Assembly (NCBI GenBank): GCA_947384285.1
Contig: CANDGI010000002.1
Coordinates: forward strand, 62,001-126,000
Length of the DNA stretch: 64,000 bases
Direction of reading: 5' to 3'
Source of the DNA: an uncultured Lachnospiraceae bacterium
Lineage (GTDB): Bacteria; Bacillota; Clostridia; Lachnospirales; Lachnospiraceae
In this document: positions 1 through 8,369 of the stretch, one piece after another
Position numbering within the stretch: the first letter of the stretch is position 1
How the letters are laid out: each line of letters opens with the position of its first letter
Notes under the pieces: generated by a model
Databases searched by the model: none
What the model was told of the DNA's origin: nothing
What the model saw: the letters and a program-made list of their open reading frames with translations, nothing else
Position numbers and translations under genes: made by a program

Positions 1-981
1 AACTTCATAACAGTTCCACTTTCCGCCGCATCCATCAGACTCATATTGGCGGTAAGAATTCCCTTCCTCCTCCCGGCAATATACCCGGAAATACCCATTT
101 TCCAGCAAATCGCTGTCCAGCTCAATGGGCTGCCCAGCACAGAAATTTTTTACAGCGCATCCTGTCTTATGCTGAAATGCTTCCAAAAGAAATCCATGGA
201 CGGAAAGAAGCTGGGGCGCAGTATCATAGGATGCTTCTTTTAAAACGCCCCGGATACAATAACCGCTGTTTGGCATCCCAGAATAAACCACAGCCCCGTG
301 GATTCCAGAAAACACCAGCTCCCCATGGGTAAGGAAGGCCTCTGTTTGATCCTTACAGGAAATTTCCTGAAATCCTTCCTGGGTATAGCACTGCCAGGAA
401 ACCTCTGCAAACCTCTGGCCTGCTGTCCCCTCAAAATCATTGCGGCAGGGCGTCTTTACCACATCCACATAAAAATAAAATTCCTCCTCTTGCGGCAGGG
501 AGTCCATGATAAAATACACTGCATTTCCCGCTTTGGGGCAATCACCGAAAATTTTTATGCTCATAGGTATCTCCTCCTGCAAGAGCACGCCCCCATCCAG
601 GATTTTTTCTTCCTCCATGCCATAGACCCCCACCAGCTTATGCCCTCCTGCTCTCTGGGGCTTCTCTGTCTCAAAAACCGTTTCCCCCACCCAAAACTGC
701 TGATATGCCGGAAACAGAACAGATTGCCCCGGCTGTTTCATCTTTAGCAATACCCTGGCACAGGCCCCGGGACGGCGGATAATGCCTGCCATCTTCAGCA
801 GGTTTTCCACCGCTCCCTGGGAAAATCCATCCATACTCTTCTGCTGCATCATATGAAATGCAATAAAATATTCCAATATGGTAACGCCAGGGTCGGAAGG
901 ATTGAAATTCGTCCACTCCGAAGTGTACACAGGAATTTTTTTCAGGCTCTCTTCCCACCATTCTTCAAATGTCTTATCCAT
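1..981 (-). CDS. CIS baseplate protein (Afp12-like / gp6-J-like), C-terminus outside window
   Basis: The frame is open from an ATG at 981 to the left edge (327 codons, no stop), so the gene is partial. An SD-like GAGGG lies just upstream. The N-terminus reads MDKTFEEWWEESLKKIPVYT and continues through FNPSDPGVTILEYF. The 'DPGVTILE' motif is typical of the large baseplate wedge proteins of phage tails and CIS (TIGR02243-like 'putative baseplate assembly protein'). It starts about 40 nt after the stop of the baseplate J gene and shares its strand, as Afp11 and Afp12 do in Afp/PVC loci. Many Cys and Tyr residues and no membrane segment are visible. I infer that it links the spike hub to the sheath baseplate. 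The remaining length and C-terminal domains cannot be judged. Confidence 0.75.
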   Translation of the reverse strand, partial: MDKTFEEWWEESLKKIPVYTSEWTNFNPSDPGVTILEYFIAFHMMQQKSMDGFSQGAVENLLKMAGIIRRPGACARVLLKMKQPGQSVLFPAYQQFWVGETVFETEKPQRAGGHKLVGVYGMEEEKILDGGVLLQEEIPMSIKIFGDCPKAGNAVYFIMDSLPQEEEFYFYVDVVKTPCRNDFEGTAGQRFAEVSWQCYTQEGFQEISCKDQTEAFLTHGELVFSGIHGAVVYSGMPNSGYCIRGVLKEASYDTAPQLLSVHGFLLEAFQHKTGCAVKNFCAGQPIELDSDLLENGYFRVYCREEEGNSYRQYESDGCGGKWNCYEV

Positions 982-1021
982 CTGCCTTCCCTCGCTTTAT
1001 ATAATATTTAGCTTTCTTCGG

Positions 1022-4000
1022 CTAACGCGGCTCCAGGATATGTACCTTGTGCTGCCCGCTTTTACAGATAAAAAAAAGAGAATCCGGCATTTTTTCCAAT
1101 TCCATCTCACACACTCCTGTTTTGCCCTGATATTTTCCTGTAATCATGATATGCTGGATGTCTGCCTTGCAAGAGGTTCTGCGAAGGCATAGAAGAATCT
1201 GGGACGGCTTTGGCAGCTCCCCGATTTCCCAGCCTGTATGGGATTCATCAGAAATGGGATTCAAAAAATCCTTCAGTGCCTGGATTAATTTGTTTTGAAC
1301 CTGAAAGCTTTCCTCCCATCCTTCCTTTTTTACCCACAGCTCCACAGATATTTCTACCGGTACCGGCGCAGCCACAGAAAGCTTATCCTTGCGGATAGAC
1401 ATCTCGCACCGGGCATAGAGATGCTCTTTGATTCCGTCCGCTTCCCGGATAAAAGAATCCGGTCCTTTGGCAAAATCCTTCATCAACACCACAAGGCAGA
1501 TATGGCCTGGCTCCCTGGCTCCCGCCGGGTTCCTCCCCACAAGGCAGGATACCTTATCAATATTGTCCGAATAGGACTTCACCTCCCGGACATAGTCTAA
1601 CCGGGTCAGGACTCTCCGGCGGCGGCTGAATTGTCCGGCTCCCCTTTTCAAGGCTTTGTCCAGGGTTTCCTGGCCAGCTCCCCCAAAGGCTGGGAGAGGA
1701 TTATTGCAGCTTCCATAAAAAGGAACCTTTGATACAAAATTCCGGATTGCCCCTGCTGGGACATTCCCGTCTGCCCCATCACATACCCTGACCGCCGCAC
1801 AGAAGGTTACATCCCCGGTGACCCCTGGGATTTTCACATGTACGCCATCCCCGAACCGCAGCTCCCCCTGTGCCCTGTCTAAGATATAATGCCTGTCCTG
1901 CGGCCTGGAATTTTCAAAATCCCAGACCTCCTCCCATTTCACATAAAAATTCTGGATATGTCCTGCGGTATCATATTCTGCACGAGCCTTTTTTGGCATT
2001 TCCTGCAGCAAGGCTTCCATCTGAGCCTTAGAGCAGCAATCCTTCTCATTCACCCATATATCCGCGTCCAGGATATCATTTTCTGACAACTGAACATGCA
2101 TACCCGGCCGAACCTGCTCCAGATAGAACTCTTCCTCCTCCAGAGATTCTATATTCTGCACCCAGACCCCGTTTACCCTTACCTGGTTCAAAAAAGGCTG
2201 CGCCATTGGTGTTTGTCCTCTGCCTTCCTCTCGAATCCTAAGCCAGTATCTGCAAACCCCCGCTTCCTTTGTTGGGGCAGAATCCCCTGGCGCCATAACG
2301 CTGGCAATTCCCGTATGGGCAAACCCGTCTGTCCCGTCCAGCGCCCGAAGCTCCCGGAATCCATGGCGGGAAGCGTACTCAAAGATAAGCTTCCTCCCAG
2401 AAAAGCCAGGCTCGTTCCTGAATTCAAAATACAGGTTCACCGGGCTTCCTTCCCATTTCTTTTCAAATCCCAGGTAAAGGGCATTCTCCCTGTATCTGGA
2501 AGGAGCGAACACGCACACCGGCTCACCAGCCAGCAATCTGGCTGCCAGATCCTCCCTTTCTGCCCCATACACCCGTTCCAGGCAGGAGGGCCTTTCGTAC
2601 CTTCCCTCATAGCTGTAACGGATTTCCAAATGCTCCAGCACCGGATAAGCATGGAGGGCTGGAAGCATATAGCAATTGTCTGCCTTCGTCAGCCGCATAC
2701 GGATACAGCGGCCCTCATAGGAGCCAATCTGGGACGGATGAAAATCCCTGGGGCAAAGAAAAGAAATTTGATAATCTCCCGGACGAGCCAAAGCGAACAT
2801 CCCTTTGTAATCCCGCCCGCAAACCGGACAGGCGGACATTCCTTTGTAATCCCGCCCGCAAACCGGACAGACAGACATTCCTTTGCAATCCTGCTGGCAG
2901 GCCAGCCGCTTCCATCCTTTCCCGTTAAAATATTCCAGCGATATCTCCTCTGCAAAAACTTTTACCGGGGTAATCTTAGGCTGCATGGGCGGTTTTCTTT
3001 TCACCAGGCGTAAATCCTCCATCTCTGGCTCTTGAAAGGGCAATCCCACTGTATGCTTCAAAAAAGATACCTGAAAATCCAGGGTGATTTCCGCATTTTC
3101 CTTGGAAAAACAAACATCATCCCCAATGTAGCACTCCTCAAATAATTGCAGTGTATTCCCAAAAGGCGCGAATTTTTCCACGTCAAAATCCATGGTTCCG
3201 TTTCCGGCATAAGGAGCCCTATGGGCAGCGCCTTCCGAGGAAACCAGAATCTCATCCAGCACAACCGCGTGCTCCAGCGGCTTTAAAGCCTCAATCACCA
3301 GCTCTGAGCCTGTGGGCTTGTCCCTTCCAATCATAAGGGTGTCTGGCTGAAGTTTTACTTCCTCTGCCTCCACAAATCCTTCCCGGGCAGGATAGAGAAT
3401 CCGAAATTCCCCCTCCACTATCCTTTCCGCCAGATTTTCTTTTCCCGCCAGTTTCAGATAGACGCTGCCATTTTCCGGGGCAAGCATATGCTTATGGGCA
3501 AGGATTAAGGCATTTTTTCCCATTCCCCTTTCTGGAAAAGAAAACAGCTCCCTGCCAGCAAAGTCCTGGTTTCCCACTGGGCTTTGCTCTGCCAGATAGT
3601 CCTGGCAGGCAAATTTCCCAAGCAGGGGCAGGGTTACGCCAGTGATGCCTTCGGCCATAAAACAATGGGTCAGCCTGCTGGCTGTGAGATAGCATCCGGC
3701 GCTGGTTTCAAATACAATATTTTTTCCTTCCGCTTCTGCGGACAGCTTCGTTCCCTTTTCTAAAAATGCTCCGCCAAAGCCTTCCGAAGCCTGGGAAAAG
3801 AGGACGCAGCTCTTTGCCGGATGCGCCGGAAGCCGGGACAAGCCCAGCATATTCACAAAATCCATCTGAAACTGTTCCAGCTTCCGGTTAAATTTCCTCA
3901 GATTCCACTCCATCTGCTCTGCAAACAAAAGGCCAAGGACAGAGCCGATATCCGGGCATTCCTCTTCAAAATGCCACTCCGGGGTATAAGCCTCCGCCAG

Positions 4001-4117
4001 CTTTGCAATTTCTTTCCTGATATCCCCAGCCGTCCTGCCATCCAATGGACTTTCCTTGACGTCCCCAGCCGTCCTGCCATCCAATGGACTTTCCTTGAAT
4101 CCTGTCCATTCCTCCAT
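1022..4117 (-). CDS. CIS baseplate J-like wedge protein (Afp11-like), 1031 aa
   Basis: This is a large baseplate wedge protein. The C-terminal third has the baseplate-J layout: LRFGDGVHVKIPG near residue 720, then RAGQFSRRRRVLTRLDYVREV, and a final PVPVEISVELWVKKEGW core. The start is supported by AAGGAGAAG upstream of ATG 4117. It follows gp25, the phage and CIS order. Two in-frame 39-bp duplications stand out. The N-terminus carries KESPLDGRTAGD twice. Near residues 412-438 CPVCGRDYKGM is duplicated, producing two CPVCG motifs 13 residues apart that resemble a zinc ribbon. In the family this protein helps form the baseplate that triggers sheath contraction. Baseplate identity is solid; the exact Afp11 equivalence is inferred from gene order. 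Confidence 0.85.
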   Translation of the reverse strand: MEEWTGFKESPLDGRTAGDVKESPLDGRTAGDIRKEIAKLAEAYTPEWHFEEECPDIGSVLGLLFAEQMEWNLRKFNRKLEQFQMDFVNMLGLSRLPAHPAKSCVLFSQASEGFGGAFLEKGTKLSAEAEGKNIVFETSAGCYLTASRLTHCFMAEGITGVTLPLLGKFACQDYLAEQSPVGNQDFAGRELFSFPERGMGKNALILAHKHMLAPENGSVYLKLAGKENLAERIVEGEFRILYPAREGFVEAEEVKLQPDTLMIGRDKPTGSELVIEALKPLEHAVVLDEILVSSEGAAHRAPYAGNGTMDFDVEKFAPFGNTLQLFEECYIGDDVCFSKENAEITLDFQVSFLKHTVGLPFQEPEMEDLRLVKRKPPMQPKITPVKVFAEEISLEYFNGKGWKRLACQQDCKGMSVCPVCGRDYKGMSACPVCGRDYKGMFALARPGDYQISFLCPRDFHPSQIGSYEGRCIRMRLTKADNCYMLPALHAYPVLEHLEIRYSYEGRYERPSCLERVYGAEREDLAARLLAGEPVCVFAPSRYRENALYLGFEKKWEGSPVNLYFEFRNEPGFSGRKLIFEYASRHGFRELRALDGTDGFAHTGIASVMAPGDSAPTKEAGVCRYWLRIREEGRGQTPMAQPFLNQVRVNGVWVQNIESLEEEEFYLEQVRPGMHVQLSENDILDADIWVNEKDCCSKAQMEALLQEMPKKARAEYDTAGHIQNFYVKWEEVWDFENSRPQDRHYILDRAQGELRFGDGVHVKIPGVTGDVTFCAAVRVCDGADGNVPAGAIRNFVSKVPFYGSCNNPLPAFGGAGQETLDKALKRGAGQFSRRRRVLTRLDYVREVKSYSDNIDKVSCLVGRNPAGAREPGHICLVVLMKDFAKGPDSFIREADGIKEHLYARCEMSIRKDKLSVAAPVPVEISVELWVKKEGWEESFQVQNKLIQALKDFLNPISDESHTGWEIGELPKPSQILLCLRRTSCKADIQHIMITGKYQGKTGVCEMELEKMPDSLFFICKSGQHKVHILEPR

Positions 4118-4166
4118 CTTTCTTCTCCTTCTAAGGAACTGTTCAAAAATAACTTGTGGACAGCTC

Positions 4167-4580
4167 CTATTGCGTATAAAACGGAACTGCCATGCTGTCC
4201 TTCCTGTGTCCGCCCAAGACCATGTAAGTGAGATTTACCATCAAACACCCCCTGCCTGGGACAGGCTTCATCTCTATTTCCACCTGGGATACCCTGGGCT
4301 CCTGGGTCAGGATGTCCGAACGGATATCCCTTGCCAGCATGGTCATCCTGGTTTCTGTCATATCCATAAATGTGTATGCAATCATACTGCTGCCAAAAGA
4401 AGGCCGCACCATCCGCTCCCTTTTGGACGTCATCAAAATCAAATAGATGGATTCCCTCACGGACATCACCCCTTTGGATACCGCAAACCTTCCGGTGGCT
4501 GGGTCCACCTGGGGCGGAAATTTCATCCCCATTCCCAGAAAATTATTTTCTTCCACAGCTGACTCCTGTATATATTCCAT
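4167..4580 (-). CDS. gp25/GPW-family baseplate protein, 137 aa
   Basis: The protein has the GPW/gp25 signature: SVRESIYLILMTSKRERMVR followed by PSFGSSM. In T4 and CIS particles gp25 ties the baseplate to the first sheath ring. I chose the ATG at 4580 (MEYIQESAVEEN) because it gives the usual family length and has GAAGGAAG 9 nt upstream. The frame also opens from a TTG at 4652 that overlaps the end of the spike gene. The 72 nt between them are two imperfect copies of a 36-bp unit (both contain TTGGATAG and AGATATG), so the longer start probably reflects a local duplication. It lies between the spike and baseplate J genes, as expected. Confidence 0.85.
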   Translation of the reverse strand: MEYIQESAVEENNFLGMGMKFPPQVDPATGRFAVSKGVMSVRESIYLILMTSKRERMVRPSFGSSMIAYTFMDMTETRMTMLARDIRSDILTQEPRVSQVEIEMKPVPGRGCLMVNLTYMVLGGHRKDSMAVPFYTQ

Positions 4581-4644
4581 TTGAATCTGGCTTCCTTCAT
4601 ATCTGCTTCTATCCAATTTTAATTTGGTTTCCCCATATCTGTTC

Positions 4645-5463
4645 CTATCCAATTTTTACCAGGCTTCCTCCTATGGATGTCTGTCCGCTGCTGGTAACCT
4701 TTACCTGTCCTCCGCCCTCAAGGGTAAGCCCGGCGGAAGCTTTCAGGCTGCCGTTTCCGTCTGTTTTCATTTCCATTCCTTTGCTGGCTGTTTCCTTTAG
4801 CACATTGCATTTCACATGGATGGCGCCATTTTCCCCGTTCAAAGTGATTTCAATGCTGTCCCCCACCTGGATGGCCAGCTTTTTCTCCGCAGACACTTCC
4901 ATCCTGCCATTTTCCGTCTTAATTACAATCCCATTCTTTTTGTCTTTATCGCTGATGGAAATCTGGCTTTTTTCATTGTCCAGCTCCAGCCTGTGGCACT
5001 CCCCCGCTGTTCTTATGAAAATCTTATCCTTTTCCCCGCCATCGCTTTCCTTGCTGTCCACAAAGGTAATCTCTGAACCATGCCTGGTCTTTATCTGCTT
5101 ATACTGATTATTTTCATCTGCCGCAGACTTTAAAAAGCGGGAATTATTTTTGGGGATACAGCCAATCACATAAGGCTTTTCGATATTTCCCTCTTCAAAT
5201 GCAAGGACTGCCTGATCCCCTGTTTCCGGCAGGAAATAATGGCCCCATGCTTCCCCTCCGAAGGGCAGGGCAACCCTTGCCCATTTTAAAATATTTGCAT
5301 TCTCATCCCGCTGGGGAATCTGCACGCATACCCTGCCCGGCATTTCCTTGTTATAATTTTCTGTTACAATTCCTGTGAGAATCCCAAACACCCGGTTCTC
5401 CCCCAGCTCTGTTTTTGTCATCTGTTTGGCAGTTATTTCATCCATAATATTATATAAAGACAT
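4645..5463 (-). CDS. CIS spike protein (gp5/VgrG OB-fold, baseplate assembly protein V type), 272 aa
   Basis: The N-terminal half shows the OB-fold of phage gpV/gp5 and VgrG: GILTGIVTENYNKEMPGRV, then VQIPQRDE, WARVALPFGG and FLPETGDQAVLAFEEGN. The C-terminal half is Gly/Ser-rich with short alternating strands (SAEKKLAIQVGDSIEITLNG), consistent with the triple-stranded beta-helix needle. It follows the separate hub gene, so hub and spike are split here rather than fused as in VgrG. The stop lies 8 nt inside the longest possible gp25 reading frame. In the family it forms the trimeric puncturing tip; a PAAR cap is not seen in the window. Confidence 0.85.
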   Translation of the reverse strand: MSLYNIMDEITAKQMTKTELGENRVFGILTGIVTENYNKEMPGRVCVQIPQRDENANILKWARVALPFGGEAWGHYFLPETGDQAVLAFEEGNIEKPYVIGCIPKNNSRFLKSAADENNQYKQIKTRHGSEITFVDSKESDGGEKDKIFIRTAGECHRLELDNEKSQISISDKDKKNGIVIKTENGRMEVSAEKKLAIQVGDSIEITLNGENGAIHVKCNVLKETASKGMEMKTDGNGSLKASAGLTLEGGGQVKVTSSGQTSIGGSLVKIG

Positions 5464-5496
5464 TTGTTCCCCTTCCTTAAGAAACCGGCAAACTAA

Positions 5497-5515
5497 CCCT
5501 GTGTATCGAAATATA
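5497..5515. repeat. Dispersed CCTGTGTATCGAAATATA element, copy 1
   Basis: The core CCTGTGTATCGAAATATA lies in the 124-bp gap between hub and spike genes. The same core recurs at 8196-8214 (one change), 21164-21184 and 35500-35522. The other three copies are preceded by a hairpin; this one has only a weak one. It looks like a degraded copy of a small intergenic palindromic element. Confidence 0.55.
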
Positions 5516-5587
5516 GATTGTTACTGTGGCACCCGCACGGTTAAAAATCATCGTTTTGCATGGATCCGGTATATCAGTGCTTTCTTG

Positions 5588-6733
5588 TCATGGTGTAAAA
5601 TCAAGGGCGCAGGTGTTTCCTTCCAGGTAGGTCAAAAACCCTTCTTCCCGGCGGAAAACATGGCGGACTGTCTGCAGATAAAAGCAGTTTTCCACGGCTT
5701 CCCCCAGGGCGTTGATACGGATGTAGCGTCCTGGAACCAGCTCCGGGATTCCCACTGTTTTACAGGCAATGCTTCCAAACCCAAAGGCGTTCTGCTCCGC
5801 CAGAAATTCTGCACGGCTCCCGGCTTCTTCCTTAGATACAGCCCCGGGATCTGTATAGACTTTCGCACTCCCTTTCAGCAGCGCTTTTGCATGGCTTCCG
5901 GTAGATATTTTATTTTTTATCTTTTTCTTTGCATTGACAGCCACGGCTTTTCCAGTATCCATGCCCCTGACTTCCACCTGCTCTGTAAGCCCTGCAATAT
6001 CGTAGCCGATTTCAAATCCCAAAAGCCCGCTGTCTGGCCCAAGCTCCATCAGCATCTCCTTATTCTTTCTGGCCTTCCTGAAATAGACGGTGCCGCAGTG
6101 GGTAAAAAATTCATAATTGTACCGTTTGGCAGCCCTTACCACAAACTCATAATCACTTTCATTCAGGAACTCTATGCTCCTTGCCTCCTTGCCTGTCCCG
6201 GAAACCTGCTTATCCGGGGTATCATCAATTTCAAGCTTCAGCAATCCATACTGCTGCATTTTACTGTAAGCCGCCCTGGCAAAAACCTCCTTCACCGCAT
6301 CCGAGTAGGATTCTGCCTTCAGCTGCTTTGCAAATCCACACGCCATCATAATTCCCCGGACATCCATTGCCGTCACCTGGACATAAGGATGTTCCTCCTG
6401 TTCATAAATAAAGTCCACCCTGGTGATCACCCCAAGAAATACTTTTCTAGCCTGGTTTTGATAGCCAAAGCTGATTTCCGCTTTTGCCCCAAGCTGTATG
6501 TACTTTTTCAAACCGCCAAACTCAAATTCCCAGGTATATTTTGAAAAAGCATTGTAAATGCAGAAAGTTGCCATGGACGCCTCAAATCCGCAGGTAAGCT
6601 CCACCTCCATATCATTGAGGATAAACCTTTCCTGATTGTCTGCAAAATCCTTTTCTCCCACCTTGAGCACTGCCACTGGATGTTCAAAGCCATAATATAT
6701 CTTTTTTAAATCCTCATATTGATACGATGCCAT
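5588..6733 (-). CDS. CIS hub protein (gp27 / phage late control D family), 381 aa
   Basis: The protein resembles the GPD/gp27 hub that carries the spike. Typical features are YGFEHPVAVLKVGEKDF at the start, GVITRVDFIYEQEEHPYVQV, LNESDYEFVVRAAKRYNYEF near the middle and LVPGRYIRINALG near the end. The frame is open to 6973, but I chose ATG 6733 (MASYQYEDLKK): AGAGGTGG sits 5 nt upstream, and the longer version would overlap the preceding gene by 188 nt. It follows the tube-initiator-like genes and precedes the spike, the standard hub position. The first 80 residues of the long reading are out-of-frame sequence of the neighbour. Confidence 0.85.
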   Translation of the reverse strand: MASYQYEDLKKIYYGFEHPVAVLKVGEKDFADNQERFILNDMEVELTCGFEASMATFCIYNAFSKYTWEFEFGGLKKYIQLGAKAEISFGYQNQARKVFLGVITRVDFIYEQEEHPYVQVTAMDVRGIMMACGFAKQLKAESYSDAVKEVFARAAYSKMQQYGLLKLEIDDTPDKQVSGTGKEARSIEFLNESDYEFVVRAAKRYNYEFFTHCGTVYFRKARKNKEMLMELGPDSGLLGFEIGYDIAGLTEQVEVRGMDTGKAVAVNAKKKIKNKISTGSHAKALLKGSAKVYTDPGAVSKEEAGSRAEFLAEQNAFGFGSIACKTVGIPELVPGRYIRINALGEAVENCFYLQTVRHVFRREEGFLTYLEGNTCALDFTP

Positions 6734-6785
6734 TTCCACCTCTGCTTGAAAAGCCCTGCTTTCACAATCCTTCTCTCCTTTGTTT

Positions 6786-7310
6786 TCACCTCTGGGAAAG
6801 CTTTTGGAAATCTTTCCACGCCTTTTCCCAATATCCTTGCTCCGACTTATTTGTCCCTGCATCACAATCCGCTTCTGCCTGCCGGATGGAAAGGCTGGCG
6901 TTTGCCCGGATGGGAGCTCCATTTCCACGAAACATGGTATAGGATGCGCTGACGCTTTCCAGTTCTCCGCCAAAACTCATATCTCCCCAGGCAAAAACCA
7001 CCTGCCGCCCGGCCTCCTGCATCACAAGGGACAAAAGCTCTTCTACCTGTCTCTGGACAAATCCCGTCTGGTTCTCGTCCATTTCCTCAAAGAAAAGCTC
7101 TACATGCAATGTGGTTTCCGGGGGAAAAACTGCGCTCTTTTGTGTTTCAAGCCCTGTTTCCCCAGCGCCCCTCTCCTCAACCAATCCGGCTCTGGAAGAA
7201 AAGGAAAGGGAAGCAGGATTGTACTGTACCGTCATATCCTTGCAGGCTGCAGTTTCCTTTGAATCTTTGCTTGTTTTTCCTATTTTCAGTATTGCCTTCT
7301 GGAAATCCAA
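6786..7310 (-). CDS. CIS tube-initiator-like protein (Afp7-type N-domain), copy A, 174 aa
   Basis: The protein has the hallmark of the CIS tube domain (PF19266-like): VQYNPASLSFSSRAG, then THVELFFEEMD-like strands and VSASYTMFRGNGAPIRANAS. In Afp/PVC this protein connects hub and tube, and usually carries a C-terminal LysM domain. Here the C-terminus is a short Gln/Lys/Trp-rich tail and LysM is absent. The start is a TTG at 7310 with AAAGGAAGGG 6 nt before it. It is a paralogue of the next upstream gene; both share the QYNPxxL and SYxMFxxxGxPxRA motifs. Confidence 0.8.
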   Translation of the reverse strand: MDFQKAILKIGKTSKDSKETAACKDMTVQYNPASLSFSSRAGLVEERGAGETGLETQKSAVFPPETTLHVELFFEEMDENQTGFVQRQVEELLSLVMQEAGRQVVFAWGDMSFGGELESVSASYTMFRGNGAPIRANASLSIRQAEADCDAGTNKSEQGYWEKAWKDFQKLSQR

Positions 7311-7331
7311 AATATCCCTTCCTTTCTCTCA

Positions 7332-7552
7332 ATGTCCACCGGCGCCGCCCACAGGATTTTGTTATGCCATTTCCACTTGGCTTGGAGAACTTGCTTAATA
7401 TTCAGCTCCGCCGCCCGCAGGATTTTGTTATGCCATTTCTACCTGGCTTGGAGAACTTGCTTAATGTCCACCGACGCCGCCCGCAGGATTTTGTTATGTC
7501 ATTTCTACCTGGCTTGGAGAACTTGCTTAATATTCAGCTCCGCCGCCCGCAG
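7332..7552. repeat. 66-bp direct repeat, about 3.3 copies
   Basis: The segment CTTGGAGAACTTGCTTAA begins at 7381, 7447 and 7513, giving a 66-bp period (22 codons). Units alternate slightly: odd junctions read TGTCCACCG and even ones TATTCAGCTCC, so a 132-bp higher-order unit is visible. The array starts within the 3' end of the second tube-initiator gene and fills the gap to the next. It has no unique spacers and is not CRISPR-like. It will form part of the polycistronic mRNA between the two genes. Confidence 0.9.
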
Positions 7553-8100
7553 GATTCCCCCATGCACAGGATTCCCACCCACACTTCTGCCCGAAGGGGG
7601 CTGCCTTTGGGGTGGAACATCACGTAAGAGGCCTGGACAGTATTCAAATATCCGCTGTAGCTTAGCGTTCCCCAAATCAAACTGACTTTCCTGGTATATC
7701 TGCTCCGAAGGGCGGCAAGCAGCCCTTCCACCTGCTGCTTTACCAATGGTTTGTCATCATTGGTTCCATCAAAAATGAGCTTGAAATTTACCCGGATCCG
7801 GGGCGATAACCGGTATGGCCGCAAAGCATTTCTGCTTCCGGCTGCATCCCCGATACAGTCCTGGGAATCTGCCGCGCCTTCTGCTGATATTTGAAGTTCT
7901 GCGGGATTAAACTGTACGGTAAAGCGGATTTTTTCTTCTTTGCTGTTGTTCCATTCAAAATTTTCTGCACTTATGCCTTGTGTGCTGATTCCTGGTATCT
8001 TTTTTGTTCCTGCTTCTGTTAGCTGGATTTCTCCTGGCTCCTGGTTTATGATCTCGATGACTGCTTTTTGAAGCTTGCAAGTGTCTCTTGGTTTCTGCAT
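7534..8100 (-). CDS. CIS tube-initiator-like protein (Afp7-type N-domain), copy B, 188 aa
   Basis: This is a paralogue of copy A. It has FTVQFNPAELQISAEG, INPRIRVNFKLIFDGTN-like strands and VQASYVMFHPKGSPLRAEVW, the same order of motifs. The predicted start is the ATG at 8100 (MQKPRDTC), which has TGGAG 7 nt upstream; an ATG at 8112 is also possible. The C-terminus (GESCGRRS) is created by the first unit of the 66-bp array, so the natural end may have been altered by the repeat. Its place directly after the tape-measure-position gene fits a tube-initiator role. Confidence 0.75.
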   Translation of the reverse strand: MQKPRDTCKLQKAVIEIINQEPGEIQLTEAGTKKIPGISTQGISAENFEWNNSKEEKIRFTVQFNPAELQISAEGAADSQDCIGDAAGSRNALRPYRLSPRIRVNFKLIFDGTNDDKPLVKQQVEGLLAALRSRYTRKVSLIWGTLSYSGYLNTVQASYVMFHPKGSPLRAEVWVGILCMGESCGRRS

Positions 8101-8172
8101 GATAATCTCCATTTCTTTGCAAAAGGATTGCAGGGAAATCTAAAACGAATTTTTTACATTTTGGATGCGGAC

Positions 8173-8214
8173 GGAAATGCAGGCGCGCCTGCATTTCCTG
8201 TGTATCGAGATATA
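8173..8214. repeat. Perfect 26-bp palindrome plus dispersed element, copy 2
   Basis: GGAAATGCAGGCG and its exact reverse complement form an uninterrupted palindrome (8173-8198). TGTGTATCGAGATATA follows directly. The element lies in the 257-bp gap after the repeat-protein gene. The rest of that gap holds no gene I can support. The RNA could fold into a 13-bp stem without a U-tract, so a processing site or attenuator is possible. Confidence 0.7.
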
Positions 8215-8369
8215 GCATCCTGAATTCATGCTAGTTTGAGCTGCTAACGTTCAATCTGATAGTGCAGATATCACACTGGGCGGCGGATGCTTTGCGTTAA
8301 GAGGGCATCAGGTGCGAAACCTGATGGATTCCTTAGCGTGGATGGTGGGAGTAATTTTTCAAACATGTT

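Noticed and set aside
2096-3013. 305-codon plus-strand frame inside baseplate J
   Set aside because: It is antisense to a clearly conserved baseplate gene, and no family features are seen.
5375-6544. 389-codon plus-strand frame over the hub gene
   Set aside because: It is antisense to a recognisable gp27/GPD-type hub; no SD or domain is present.
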